The notes below the pieces were generated by a model. That model was not told where the DNA came from and did not search any database. It saw nothing but the letters and a program-made list of their open reading frames with translations. Both the position numbers and the translations under genes were made by a program. Positions 53,701-62,441 of a DNA stretch of 64,000 nucleotides are shown piece by piece. Source of the stretch: Tolypothrix tenuis PCC 7101. Its GTDB lineage: Bacteria; Cyanobacteriota; Cyanobacteriia; Cyanobacteriales; Nostocaceae. The stretch is from the NCBI RefSeq assembly GCF_002368295.1, contig NZ_AP018248.1, positions 2,601,977 to 2,665,976 of the forward strand, read 5' to 3'. Position 1 is the first letter of the stretch. Every line of letters starts with the position of its first letter.

Positions 53701-55364
53701 AAGACAGCGAACGTCGTTATTCCACCCTAGCCGCAGCCGTCCCAGTCGCAATTTTGCGGTTCGATGTGGCTGGTAACTGTTTTTATGTTAATGATCGCTG
53801 GAGCGATCTCACAGGTAGGCCTAGGGAAGCAGCCTTAGGGATGGAATGGACAAAAATCTTGTACCAGCAAGACAGCGACCTCCTACTCACTGAATGGTCG
53901 CAATGGGCTGTTACTGCAGAAGGACTCTACCATAATGAAGGTAAAATGGTGCGGCCAGATGGTATCGAGGTTTGGTTTTATGTGCAAGCAGTAGCCGAAA
54001 CTAATTCTGATGGTGCAGTAGTTGGCTATATTGGCACATTAACCGATATCACAGCGCGCAAACAAGCAGAAGAAAAATTGCAACAGGTAAACGAGCGCTT
54101 AACCCTGACTAATGCCGAACTCTATCGGGCTACTCGACTCAAAGATGAGTTTCTAGCAAACATGAGTCATGAATTGCGAACGCCTTTGAATGCGATTTTA
54201 GGGATGTCCCAAGGTTTACAAGATGAGATTATGGGTATCCTCAACGATCGCCAAAAATCTGCCATTGATAGTATTGAACGTAGCGGTCAACATTTGTTAG
54301 CACTGATTAACGACATTCTCGATTTAGCAAAAGTCGAATCTGGCAAATTAGAATTGCAACTCGCTCCAGTAGCGATCGCCTATATTTGTAAATCTAGTTT
54401 GTCTTTTGTCCAACAACAAGCGCTCTCTAAAAACATTCAACTCTCAATTGAAGCACCCTCGAATTTGGCGGACATTGTGGTTGATGAATTACGAATTCGT
54501 CAAGTTTTGATTAATTTACTCAGCAATGCTGTCAAATTCACTCCCAATGGTGGCAGTGTAAAGCTGACGGTGAGACAGGAACAGTCCGACAACAAAAATT
54601 TACTTTGCTTTTCGGTGATTGATACCGGGATTGGCATTGCTCCAGAAAATATCCCCAAACTCTTCCAACCCTTCACCCAAATTGATAGTCGATTAAATCG
54701 CCTGCATCCTGGTACAGGCTTAGGTTTATCACTGGTGCGTCGTTTAGTGCAATTGCATCAAGGTTCCATCGCTGTCACCAGTGAATTAGGACAGGGAAGC
54801 TGTTTTACTGTTTATTTACCCTACCGCGTAATTGAGCCGTTAGCGATCGCTCCATCGTTAGTGGAATCTGAATCTACAGTTAACCCATCACTACAAGCGA
54901 CTCTGAATCAAAAACAGTCTCCAGCAGCAGCCCCAAGCTTGAACCAATTGACTATTCCCATAGCATCCCCAGATAAACCAACCTCAAAGGCTTTAATTTT
55001 GCTGGTAGAGGATCAAGAAGTCAATGCCCTCAGCATTTCTAGCTATTTAGAAGGTCGGGGCTATCATTGGTTGTGGGCCGCTAATGGCCAAGAAGCAATT
55101 ACTATGGCCAGTACTCAGCATCCAGATGTGATCTTGATGGATATCCAGATGCCAGAAATGGATGGATTAGAAGCGATATCACGCATTCGCTCCGATCTGC
55201 AATTAGCTCAGATCCCAATTATCGCCATTACCGCCTTAGCCATGCCTGGCGATGAAGAAAGATGTTTGCAGGCTGGAGCTGATTTATACATTACTAAACC
55301 AATCAAACTCAAGCAACTGATTGCTGTTATTCAAAAATTATTAAGCGATCGGGGGAATGGGTGA
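50721..55364 (+). CDS. 1547-residue hybrid sensor histidine kinase (REC-GAF-multi-PAS-HK-REC)
   Basis: A soluble, very long hybrid kinase. Order: receiver (ILIVDDVQDDR at 9-19, phospho-Asp in VVLDYQLPDD near 60); a GAF domain (about 150-320) with QLLQVDRTLIYKF; a series of PAS/PAC units (about 345-470, 470-590, 615-735, 745-865, 870-1000, 1000-1125) each ending in DITDRKQ-like PAC tails; HisKA with phospho-acceptor in NMSHELRTPLNAIL (about 1153); HATPase with NLLSNAVKF, DTGIGI and GTGLGLSLV; linker; and C-terminal receiver (LLVEDQEVN near 1430, VILMDIQMPEMDG near 1475). The GAF lacks a clear chromophore Cys context, so light sensing is not claimed. Confidence 0.94.
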   Translation: MVAEFDYKILIVDDVQDDRVIYHRYLNRETRYTYQIIEAESVSEALELYDRNLPDLVVLDYQLPDDDGMVFLREWQKRYNDTLVPVVMLTGNENAAAAVEAMKLGVQDYWIKSQLTADLFCQGVRTALEQIQLKRQLFFQQEQQRLVNSIALRIRQSLQLQDVLQTTVEEVRQLLQVDRTLIYKFGPSMTGIVTNESVLPQWKACLNAEIAETCFQQSSANKYDQGWLWAVSDIAQAGLTKCHQQLLENLQIKANLVVPILLAVGNGQSNYTDKESTSQHKLWGLLIANQCDRPRYWQNAEIALLSQLSVQLAIAIQQSEMYERVQAQLYAQVQAELQERQRVAAEFRALVESASDIIFRIDRDLRYLYINPAIERMVPQASSNWLGKTLEDLAIDLQTIALWRELLNRIIVTRTEATIEHPFPISHSETWCQTRIVPEVDRAGKVQSFLCIARDISDRKRSEATLKLQAQILDQIHDAVISTDINCMIQSWNHGAEKYFGYQAHEVLGQHLSIIYPDERELQTKVLEPLLVKDYHEAEVQCCSKLGISLYLSLRLSVVRNQYGEIIRLIGCSNDISDRKNMEQELQLLNQELEFRVRKRTAQLQESQQFIQSITDNIPNVLYIYDLEQRCSIYTNREVVKTLGYSSEEISTMGSSFLTQLMHPDDLANAAAYFHSLRSAGDGERLVFEYRLRDIYGRWRWFLSHDTPFQRGEDGQVKQIIGIAQDITDRKQIEEQLRYSETQLKMLQRIARLGSWEFDLQTREITWSEEVFRNFGRNPDHGTPTYEELQQLIHPEDRDRFNLLVQRAIEQAQPYNIEFCLYCPNGSLRYLQARGEAVCNESGEVVKLIGTSLDITERKQAEEQLRNLSERLTMAIQSGGFGIWEYNLPQDKLIWDDRMFEIYGVNPSNFSGNFNAWVSCLHPDDRVQKLTLIQEFLEKGYEYNTEFRIVQPGGKIRFIKAYGMIQVNQEQEIVRVIGINDDITDLKQAEVALKDSERRYSTLAAAVPVAILRFDVAGNCFYVNDRWSDLTGRPREAALGMEWTKILYQQDSDLLLTEWSQWAVTAEGLYHNEGKMVRPDGIEVWFYVQAVAETNSDGAVVGYIGTLTDITARKQAEEKLQQVNERLTLTNAELYRATRLKDEFLANMSHELRTPLNAILGMSQGLQDEIMGILNDRQKSAIDSIERSGQHLLALINDILDLAKVESGKLELQLAPVAIAYICKSSLSFVQQQALSKNIQLSIEAPSNLADIVVDELRIRQVLINLLSNAVKFTPNGGSVKLTVRQEQSDNKNLLCFSVIDTGIGIAPENIPKLFQPFTQIDSRLNRLHPGTGLGLSLVRRLVQLHQGSIAVTSELGQGSCFTVYLPYRVIEPLAIAPSLVESESTVNPSLQATLNQKQSPAAAPSLNQLTIPIASPDKPTSKALILLVEDQEVNALSISSYLEGRGYHWLWAANGQEAITMASTQHPDVILMDIQMPEMDGLEAISRIRSDLQLAQIPIIAITALAMPGDEERCLQAGADLYITKPIKLKQLIAVIQKLLSDRGNG

Positions 55365-56454
55365 TGGGGAATGGGGAATGGGTAGAAGTCGGGCATAAAT
55401 GCGATCGCTAATTTTGCTCCAAAAAACAAACAGCGCGATCGCTTTGATAATCAGCAACCAAAATTTTTTAACTACCAGACTTTTGTGGTTGATACGCTTC
55501 AAACCCATCTTATACTGATAATTATTATGTCTAAATATGAATTCTAATTCAGTAAATACACATAAACAGTCATCGCTCTAGCATCAACTTGAGCAAAATT
55601 TAGATATATTTTGCTGTTAACTTGCGAGAAATTTCCTGTTTTATCTCAAAATCATCAGTCAGAAGTCAACGGTGAAAATACCTTATTGGAAAATTTTTGC
55701 TAATTGCCATAGCAATTTATGAATAAAGCAAGTACAAATTATTTATAAAAATATAACTTTATCTAAATGTGATTTAAGGATTTAAATCTTGATAAATCCG
55801 ACGATTATCGTAAAATCAGGTTATAGTGCTACTCTACGAAGCTTTATGAGACAACTGAAGCTGCTTAATTATTCTTAAATTTTATTTAAAAATAGTGAAT
55901 TTATAATAAATTCAATGTAATATGTTTGTCTTTTATTTAATTTATTTGCATTACTTAAATAGCTTTTAATGAACAAAGATGAACATAGGTTAAAAATAAT
56001 AAATACCATCATATTTTATTAAGTTTGACAGGCTAAATTGAGAGTATGCTTAATCATTAGAGACTATTTAAGAACTTAAGTAACGGAGCGCAAATAAATA
56101 TCTCAATCTTTAGTACTCCAGCCCATAACTCTCAACACCGCAAAAATGACGGTGTAGATTATTGACAGTGCTTGACTTTGAGTAGTGCTGATTACGAGTT
56201 CTTAGTTTCTTATCCCCATAGCTAAATTTACGGGATTAAGCAAAGAAAAAAGCTGTTTTTTCTGCTTATCTACAACTAGTGAATTCAGGCTTCTAAAAGC
56301 TCGGTTAAAAGCTGAATTTGCCCTTAATGAGAATTCATTTTAGTGATTTGATGAGAGCAGAAAAGTGACTAGGTTTTCAAGGCTGTGATGAAAATCTAGC
56401 TAATCCAAATTACTACGAGCAGAAACCTAAGCAACCTTAACAACAAGACGTAAG
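55365..56454. other. Long AT-rich spacer upstream of the universal stress protein
   Basis: About 1090 bp, the longest gene-free stretch. It begins with GGGGAATG repeats (55354-55381) and HIP1 sites, then is very AT-rich (55700-56030). A hairpin AGAAAAAA-GCTG-TTTTTTCT, extended by AAGC/GCTT, lies at 56238-56267 and could attenuate a leader. No coding region is convincing. Confidence 0.55.
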
Positions 56455-57306
56455 ATGATAGAAAAAATTTTGCTGGCTGTATCTGGATTGGGGCACGCAG
56501 AAGAGATGCTCAAGGCTTTGAAAGAAGTGCCATCAATTCAAAGTGCAAAAGTTACAGTTTTGCACGTAGTTAATGCTAAATCCGCTGCTTCTGAAATGAC
56601 AGAGAAGTGGGAAGAAGGCGGCAAGATTCTAGCTAATGCTATTCAGTCTTTGAACTTAGATCCGAGTCAGGTTTCTTCCATCTTGCGCCAAGGCGATCCT
56701 AAAGATGTAGTTTGCAAGGTAGCTGATGAAATAGATGCTGACTTAATTATTATGGGTTCACGGGGACTCAAGCGTTTGCAATCGATTTTATCGAACTCCG
56801 TGAGCCAGTATGTATTTCAACTGTCGTCTCGCCCCATGCTGCTGGTAAAAGATGACATTTATGTCAAGAGAATTAACCGCGTCATGGTGGCTATAGATAA
56901 CTCTGAGTCCGCAAAACATTGTTTAAGTTTGGCTTTGTTCCTGCTGCGAGATATTCCCGGAGGTCAGTTATTTTTAGCTAATGTTAATACAGATTTACGT
57001 GGTAAATCATCTGAAGCAACCGAAATTACTCCAGAGAAAAATTCAGTTTTGGGTGCAGCAGTTGCAGAGGCTGAAAAATATGGAATTAAAGCTCGTAGTT
57101 TCATTAGTAGTGGTAAACCAGGTGAAGAAATTTGCAGCTTGGCAGACAAGTTGAACATAGATTTATTATTACTTGGATCTCCAGATCGCCGTCCATCGGT
57201 AGCTAAGAGTTTTGTCGATATAGATAGGCTAATCGGCTCATCTTTGTCTGACTATGTTCGCGTCAACGCTACTTGTCCTGTGTTGTTGGCACGAACCACT
57301 AGTTAA
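56455..57306 (+). CDS. Universal stress protein with two Usp domains
   Basis: A 283-residue tandem UspA protein. Domain 1 (about 1-140) has the ATP-binding loop IIMGSRGLKRLQSILSNSVSQYV (about 100-122). Domain 2 (about 142-283) begins RVMVAIDNSESAKHCLSLAL and has LLLGSPDRRPSVAKSF with a late SSLSDYV, so its loop is degenerate compared with G-2x-G-9x-G. It probably binds nucleotide in the first domain. Regulation may involve the long leader upstream. Confidence 0.9.
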   Translation: MIEKILLAVSGLGHAEEMLKALKEVPSIQSAKVTVLHVVNAKSAASEMTEKWEEGGKILANAIQSLNLDPSQVSSILRQGDPKDVVCKVADEIDADLIIMGSRGLKRLQSILSNSVSQYVFQLSSRPMLLVKDDIYVKRINRVMVAIDNSESAKHCLSLALFLLRDIPGGQLFLANVNTDLRGKSSEATEITPEKNSVLGAAVAEAEKYGIKARSFISSGKPGEEICSLADKLNIDLLLLGSPDRRPSVAKSFVDIDRLIGSSLSDYVRVNATCPVLLARTTS

Positions 57307-57338
57307 GGTCACAATAGATTTAGCGGTTGATAAACAAA

Positions 57339-57365
57339 AACCCCTACACCATAGGTGCAGGGGTT
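57339..57365. terminator. Bidirectional terminator between usp and psbM
   Basis: AACCCCTACACC and GGTGCAGGGGTT pair with one mismatch around an ATA loop. A-rich DNA lies on the left and CTTTATTTTAT on the right, so it can serve both convergent transcripts. Confidence 0.85.
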
Positions 57366-57386
57366 CTTTATTTTATAAAAAACGTA

Positions 57387-57503
57387 TTAACTATCTTTTT
57401 TACCTTCGCGGCTAGCTGTTTGGATGTACAGAATCAACAAAAATACAGAGGGAACGAGCACGAACAGAATGCTCGCTACGAACCCTAGGTCATTCACTTG
57501 CAT
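57387..57503 (-). CDS. psbM: Photosystem II reaction centre protein M
   Basis: A 38-residue, single-TM subunit at the PSII dimer interface. Read on the minus strand it begins MQVNDLGFVASILFVLVPS and ends ASREGKKDS, matching PsbM over its whole length. An AGAGAGG sequence upstream of the ATG serves as ribosome binding site. Confidence 0.97.
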   Translation of the reverse strand: MQVNDLGFVASILFVLVPSVFLLILYIQTASREGKKDS

Positions 57504-57623
57504 GGCAAGAAAGCCTCTCTTAGATTTCCAGTCAACAACATTAGAATAGCATCATCGATGGCAGAGTTTATGGAAATTTTCTGCTTTTGCAAACCTGAAA
57601 CCAACCAGAAATAGCCTACAAAG

Positions 57624-57920
57624 CTAAGGCTTTGTAACTACACTCACAGGCCCATTTACTAAAGTTTGGCAAGCAAGGCGGTAATTTGCAGGCTTTTTCT
57701 TCAATTTGCGGTTTTCTACATCTGTGCGCGGAGAAAGATTGTCTATTCCTTCAGTAATCTCGACTATGCAAGTACCACATTGACCATAGCCGCCGCAATT
57801 AGTCATTTTTCCAAACAATGTATAGATATCTATACCATTTTGCATTGCTTTTAGCCGAAGATTAGCACCATCCGCAGCCACTACTTCCTTATCTTCTTTA
57901 ACGAATTTTATATTACCCAT
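57624..57920 (-). CDS. [2Fe-2S] ferredoxin-like protein
   Basis: A 98-residue plant-type iron-sulfur protein. Cluster Cys residues are in TNCGGYGQCGTC (about 41-51) and RLACQTL near 84. The C-x5-C-x2-C spacing departs slightly from PetF, and the rest of the chain differs, so it is an accessory ferredoxin rather than the main photosynthetic one. It lies between psbK and psbM on the same strand. Confidence 0.9.
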   Translation of the reverse strand: MGNIKFVKEDKEVVAADGANLRLKAMQNGIDIYTLFGKMTNCGGYGQCGTCIVEITEGIDNLSPRTDVENRKLKKKPANYRLACQTLVNGPVSVVTKP

Positions 57921-58050
57921 AACTGATACCTTACTGACTTTTAGCGTGGCTTTTGCCTGTTTGTTGACTAGGATTGATATACTAATTTAAGTCTATATTA
58001 ATTTATTACAAAATATTAAGAAATATCAATTTGAGTAAACAATCTGATAC

Positions 58051-58083
58051 CAAAAAATAGGACAGGTTTTTTGTACCTGTCCC
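58051..58083 (-). terminator. Intrinsic terminator after psbK
   Basis: On the minus strand GGACAGGT pairs with ACCTGTCC and is followed by TATTTTTTGG. It sits just after the psbK stop codon and separates psbK from the ferredoxin gene. Confidence 0.8.
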
Positions 58084-58104
58084 AGCAATTTTAAATTAAT
58101 TAAC

Positions 58105-58242
58105 TTACCTAAATCCGACTGCTGCTTGCCAGACGAAAGCAAGTAACAAGAAGAAAACGGGAATGACTGGGAGAACATCCACCAAAGGATCAAAAATTTG
58201 GTAAGCTTCTGGTAATTTTGCTAACAACAGTGCTGCTTCCAT
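58105..58242 (-). CDS. psbK: Photosystem II reaction centre protein K
   Basis: A 45-residue precursor of a single-TM PSII subunit. Minus-strand translation begins [20 protein letters not shown] and ends [10 protein letters not shown]. The mature chain should start at about KLPEAY, as in other cyanobacteria. tgt lies upstream on the same strand, an arrangement I recall in cyanobacteria. Confidence 0.97.
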
Positions 58243-58350
58243 ATTTGTTTATATCCACCTATCCAACACAGCATTTCATAATTGATAGGTATCTTAACAT
58301 GGTTTGGTCATTAGTCATTTGGGGTTTGTCATTTGTCATTTGTCGTTGGT

Positions 58351-58424
58351 CATTACCCATTACCCATTACCCATTACCCATTACCCATTACCCATTACCC
58401 ATTACCCATTACCCATTCCCCATT
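58351..58424. repeat. CATTACC heptamer array (STRR)
   Basis: Nine direct copies of CATTACC followed by CATTCCC variants, preceded by GTCATTT units. It separates tgt from psbK and abuts the tgt stop. Confidence 0.95.
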
Positions 58425-58428
58425 CCCC

Positions 58429-59532
58429 TCACTCCAGCCAGTGTCCAAATTCACTGTAAAAGCGATCGCTTAATATGGCTTCGCGGATGCGTTGGGTAAA
58501 GCGAATCAGTTCGGTGATGTTGTGAATACTTAGTAAGGTGTAGGCTAAGATTTCTTGCGATCGCACTAGATGGGAGATGTAAGCACGGCTAAAATTTTGG
58601 CAAGCGTAGCAAGGACAAGTTTCGTCTAATGGTGTAAAATCTTCGCGGAATTTAGCGTTTTTCAAATTCCAGCGTTCGCCTTGGACGATGGCGGTACCAT
58701 GTCTAGCCCAACGGGTGGGAATGACACAGTCAAATAAATCTACCCCAGAAGCGATCGCGATCGCCATCTCTTTGTACGTACCCACACCCATCAAGTAACG
58801 CGGCTTTTCGGGCGGTAATAATGGTGCGGTTGTTTGTACGATTTGCGCCATCAGTTCTGGGGGTTCTCCGACACTCACGCCCCCAATTGCATATCCTGGT
58901 AAATTCAACTTTGCTAAAGCCACAGCAGCTTGCGATCGCAAATCTAAATATACACCCCCCTGCACAATGCCAAATAGCGCCTGATCGCTACGTTGATGAG
59001 CCACTATGCAGCGTTCTAACCAACGATAAGTACGCTCCGTTGCAGCCTCTACTTCCTGGCGAGTTGCTGGGTAGGGAGGACATTCATCAAACGCCATAAT
59101 TACATCCGCCCCTAGAGTATTTTGAATCTCTATCGAGCGTTCTGGTGTTAATTTAATAATTTGCCCGTCATGGGGAGAACGAAAAGTTACGCCTTCTTCC
59201 GTAATTTTTCGCATCTCACTCAAACTAAAAACCTGAAACCCACCAGAATCAGTGAGCATCGGCCCATTCCAACCCATAAATTTATGCAGTCCTCCACCAC
59301 CAGCCACAATCGCTTCACCTGGTTGGAGGTGCAGATGATAAGTATTAGACAAAACCATTTGCGCGCCAGTATCCCTGAGTTGGGCTGGCGTGACAGTTTT
59401 GACATTAGCTAGTGTCCCCACAGGCATAAATCTTGGGGTTTCTACAGGGCCATGAGGAGTGAAAAAGACTCCCGCCCTAGCTTTTGTCTGGCTACAGCAA
59501 GCAAGACATTGAAAAGAAAAATTGGCACTCAA
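58429..59532 (-). CDS. tgt: tRNA-guanine transglycosylase (queuine insertion)
   Basis: A 367-residue TIM-barrel enzyme that swaps the wobble guanine for preQ1 in tRNAs for Asn, Asp, His and Tyr. It has ANVKTVTPAQL near 42, NTYHLHLQPG near 63, the catalytic LTDSGGFQVFSLS near 93, IMAFDECPPY near 145, DCVIPTRWARHG near 269 and the zinc site in CPCYACQNFSRAYISHL near 308. The ATG at 59532 gives family length. Confidence 0.97.
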   Translation of the reverse strand: MSANFSFQCLACCSQTKARAGVFFTPHGPVETPRFMPVGTLANVKTVTPAQLRDTGAQMVLSNTYHLHLQPGEAIVAGGGGLHKFMGWNGPMLTDSGGFQVFSLSEMRKITEEGVTFRSPHDGQIIKLTPERSIEIQNTLGADVIMAFDECPPYPATRQEVEAATERTYRWLERCIVAHQRSDQALFGIVQGGVYLDLRSQAAVALAKLNLPGYAIGGVSVGEPPELMAQIVQTTAPLLPPEKPRYLMGVGTYKEMAIAIASGVDLFDCVIPTRWARHGTAIVQGERWNLKNAKFREDFTPLDETCPCYACQNFSRAYISHLVRSQEILAYTLLSIHNITELIRFTQRIREAILSDRFYSEFGHWLE

Positions 59533-60156
59533 GGTAAAAGTAACTTTATTTCGCTAAATATTTTGGCAAACATAAAAATACTAATACCAAATCAAATAAT
59601 GTTTGCAACACCTCAATATATTGTAGAGGGCAAGGCAGTGCCATCTTCCTACAACCTGTTGCATTCTTTTTTCAAAATGGTATAACTTTATAGCGAACTC
59701 AGGAATAACAGAATATTAATTTTTATCGCCTGTTCATGGGCGCAATTCCTGATCGATGGCTGACTTTAAAACTTGGTGATGGCTAAATGCTAATTCAGCA
59801 ATCATTTGTTTCTCAAATGAATGGAGTACACAACAGAGGCCCAACAATTTTTATGCCCTAAAAATCATCTATACCAAAAGTTGGCATAGCCTCTAAAAGA
59901 AAATTTTTAATCGGCTGTATTAGCTAATCGCGCCTAGTACAGCATGGTGGAAATCAAGCTACCATTTCCAACAGGCACAAGCCTTGATGATATATAAACC
60001 TTTTGACTTGCCTATTGCAGTATTAGCCCCTTTTTTCTGGGTGCTAAATATGCAATTCTATGAGCAATAGCGAGAAAAACTGCTGAATCCTGAGTGCTGA
60101 ATCAAAAATAATAGTATCTAGCCCTAGTTTAAACACCTTTTTTTATTTAGGGCTAA
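59533..60156. other. Spacer with a MITE-like element
   Basis: About 620 bp without a supported gene. The ATACCA-ended element at 59583-59682 lies close to the tgt start, in its upstream region. The remainder is AT-rich. Confidence 0.55.
59583..59682. repeat. MITE-like element with ATACCA ends
   Basis: A 100-bp unit starts ATACCAAATCAAATAATGTTTGC and ends in GAATGC-like DNA reading into ATGGTAT. The inverted ends share ATACCA and GCAACA blocks. The first 20 bases match the left end of 102-198 at nearly every position. Confidence 0.55.
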
Positions 60157-60609
60157 TTAAAACGAATCAGAAGCATCGTCATCAATTTCAGCATCCCATC
60201 TGGCTGAGAGTACTTGATCCATCATGGCTTCGATGGCGCTGACATTCAAGCTTCTCTCTCTACGCTCTTGTAGAGGTGTAGAAAGGGGAATTAACCGCAA
60301 ACACATACCTTCTTGGATTAAATCAAAGTAGGTTTCTTGTTGGGGGGACTGTTTTAGTTCTAAATAATCAAAACTATAAACATTCAAATACAGCGCTTGG
60401 TTTGCGACTAAAGTAGACCTTTGAGGATTGGCAAATACTTCCATTACATCGCCATCACCCTCGCTCTGTAATTGACCTTCGTGGGTGTAGATGTAGTGGA
60501 CTCGACCTAAATCAGCTAACAAGCGCCTAATGTCGAGCTTATTCACAATAATTCCCGTGTTAATAATGCACGGAGCTGGTATTCTTGTGTCGGGTAGATG
60601 ATGACTCAT
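60157..60609 (-). CDS. Hypothetical cyanobacterial-type protein
   Basis: A 150-residue soluble protein (NKLDIRRLLADLGRVHYIYTHEGQLQSEGDGDVMEVFANPQRSTLVANQALYLNVYSFDYLELKQ) with an acidic C-terminus (DAEIDDDASDSF). The start at 60609 (MSHHLPDT) is favoured; the frame is open 15 codons further into a Cys-rich, unlikely stretch. I do not recognise the family. The ordered strand/helix pattern supports a real gene. Confidence 0.65.
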   Translation of the reverse strand: MSHHLPDTRIPAPCIINTGIIVNKLDIRRLLADLGRVHYIYTHEGQLQSEGDGDVMEVFANPQRSTLVANQALYLNVYSFDYLELKQSPQQETYFDLIQEGMCLRLIPLSTPLQERRERSLNVSAIEAMMDQVLSARWDAEIDDDASDSF

Positions 60610-60980
60610 AAAAAAATAGGGAATGAGCGAAGGTGAGGTGCAACAGAAGCACAACAGTTTAAGTTAATAGGCTCCCTGTGTACCCCTATATTTAAAAAAA
60701 TATCAACTTTCTTAGGCAATCGTCTAATAACCTTGATGAAGTTATTAGTTCAAGGATACAAGACAAAAGTGTGTCTGAGGAAATATTGCCTAATAATTTT
60801 ATTTTCAGTATATAAAACTACTAATAAATAGTTGTTGTTACTGAAACTAGCATAACAAAATTTTGTGGATGAATCGCCAGAGAAAAGAAAACTTATAGAA
60901 AGCTTTAATCTGTTCTTCTACTGGCTGTGCAGTAATAGAAAGCGGTATTCCACAAATAGCTTTTCAAGAAAGTAAATTAT
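60610..60980. other. Divergent spacer upstream of cobS
   Basis: About 370 bp. I looked for a cobalamin riboswitch because cobS follows, but saw no B12-box-like sequence or matching helix pattern. AT-rich, otherwise nothing recognised. Confidence 0.5.
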
Positions 60981-61754
60981 ATGACAAATCAGCCTCCGTG
61001 GTGGAAAAAGCTGTTGCTAAATCTACTATCTAGCGTGATATTTTATACTACTATTCCATTACCATATGTGAATGGATTGGAATTCGATAAAGTAGCACGT
61101 TTTGCTTTGCTAGTAGGGGTGTTGATTGGGGGAATTTTAGGGTTATGTGATACAGGAATGAGTTATCTGGGTATACCAATATTAACTCGTAGTGCTTTAG
61201 TAATTAGCTTAGGAATTGGCATTACTGGCGGATTGCATCTAGATGGTGCAATGGATACTGCTGACGGATTGGCGGTAGGTGACCCAAAAAGACGGCTAGA
61301 AGTGATGGCAGATAGCGCTACAGGTGCATTTGGAGCAATGGCAGCGATCGCCATATTACTGCTAAAAACAACAGCGTTAACAGAGGTAGAAACCCATCGT
61401 TGGCTGATATTGATGGCAACTTGTGGTTGGGGACGCTGGGGACAACAGCTAGCGATCGCTTGTTATCCTTACCTTAAACCTACTGGTAAAGGCGCAATTC
61501 ACAAACAAGCCATTCAATCTTATAAAGACGTATTACCAGGGCTTTTGTTACTGATGGCTTTAAGTGGTTTATTTTTTTTAATAGATAGCCAGCAGAAAAT
61601 TTTAGCAATAGCAATGGTAATCGCCGGGAGTGCGATCGCCACTATAACCGGTGCTTGGTTTAACCACAAATTAGGCGGACACACAGGCGATACCTACGGC
61701 GCAGTCGTGGAGTGGACTGAAGCCCTGTTTCTCTGTGTGCTAACGGTTTTTTAA
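60981..61754 (+). CDS. cobS: Adenosylcobinamide-GDP ribazoletransferase (cobalamin synthase)
   Basis: A 257-residue integral membrane enzyme that joins the nucleotide loop to adenosylcobinamide-GDP in late B12 synthesis. Several hydrophobic helices are seen. The conserved motif GGLHLDGAMDTADGL is at about 83-97, with DPKRRLEVMADSATGAFGAMA next to it and GHTGDTYGAVVEWTEA near the end. No other cob gene is adjacent. Confidence 0.95.
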   Translation: MTNQPPWWKKLLLNLLSSVIFYTTIPLPYVNGLEFDKVARFALLVGVLIGGILGLCDTGMSYLGIPILTRSALVISLGIGITGGLHLDGAMDTADGLAVGDPKRRLEVMADSATGAFGAMAAIAILLLKTTALTEVETHRWLILMATCGWGRWGQQLAIACYPYLKPTGKGAIHKQAIQSYKDVLPGLLLLMALSGLFFLIDSQQKILAIAMVIAGSAIATITGAWFNHKLGGHTGDTYGAVVEWTEALFLCVLTVF

Positions 61755-61899
61755 TGGGGATTGGGGATTGGGGACTGGTGATTGGGGATTGGGTAAAAGG
61801 GGATGAGGGGGCAAAGGAAAATCCCCAAACACCAATTACCAATTACCCATTACCAATTACCGATTACCCAATGCCCCATGCCCAATGCCCCATGCCCAT
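61755..61899. repeat. Mixed heptamer repeats (GGGGATT, CCAATTA, CCCATGC)
   Basis: Several short runs of different heptamers, in GGGGATTGGGGACT form then CCAATTACC and CCCATGCCCAATG form, fill the convergent gap between cobS and the PPC-domain gene. Confidence 0.8.
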
Positions 61900-62361
61900 T
61901 TATTTAATTGGCTGCAACTTCGTCACCTTAAGTTTAAAGTTACCAACACCAGTTTCCCCGAAAGAGCGAACGCGAATTATATAATTTCCTGTCTCTGCAA
62001 TGCGGGTAAATAATAGGGAATTACTGGTGCCATCAGGGCCATCATCATTTTCTGCTAGGGTAGTACCATTAGGTGAAAGCAGGGTAATAATGCTGTCAAA
62101 GTTATCGGATGACAAATCAACTGCTAAATTATCACCTTTAGTTAACTTCACAGAGTAATCACGAGCGTATCCGCCCTGACCTGTGGGAATATCTTTATCT
62201 GAAAGTGTATCGGAAAATTCAGAACTAGTTGTAGTTAAAGGAATTGGACTATATAACTTATTTTGAGCAAAAGCGGCAGTTGTACAGATGCTCATTGCCA
62301 ATAAGGTGGCAGGAAAGATAATTAATCGTGGCAAACTCGCTGCAAAGCCTTGACTTTTCAT
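61900..62361 (-). CDS. Secreted PPC-domain protein
   Basis: A 153-residue protein with a signal peptide (LPRLIIFPATLLAMSICTTAAFA) followed by one bacterial pre-peptidase C-terminal (PPC) domain (YSVKLTKGDNLAVDLSSDNFDSIITLLSPNGTTLAENDDGPDGTSNSLLFTRIAETGNYIIRVRSF). No catalytic domain is attached, so it is a stand-alone beta-sandwich, perhaps adhesive or carbohydrate-binding. Confidence 0.85.
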   Translation of the reverse strand: MKSQGFAASLPRLIIFPATLLAMSICTTAAFAQNKLYSPIPLTTTSSEFSDTLSDKDIPTGQGGYARDYSVKLTKGDNLAVDLSSDNFDSIITLLSPNGTTLAENDDGPDGTSNSLLFTRIAETGNYIIRVRSFGETGVGNFKLKVTKLQPIK

Positions 62362-62441
62362 TTAAAGCAAAATTCCCAAACAACAGGGTGATTTGGTCAA
62401 ATATAGAGTTTACTTGAATTACTTTTCCATGAGTTGTTAAG

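Noticed and set aside
58218..58499. 93-codon plus-strand frame over psbK, the CATTACC array and the tgt end
   Set aside because: It reads YPLPITH repeats from the array and is antisense to two real genes.
60655..60980. Cobalamin riboswitch upstream of cobS
   Set aside because: No B12-box-like sequence or expected helices could be found.
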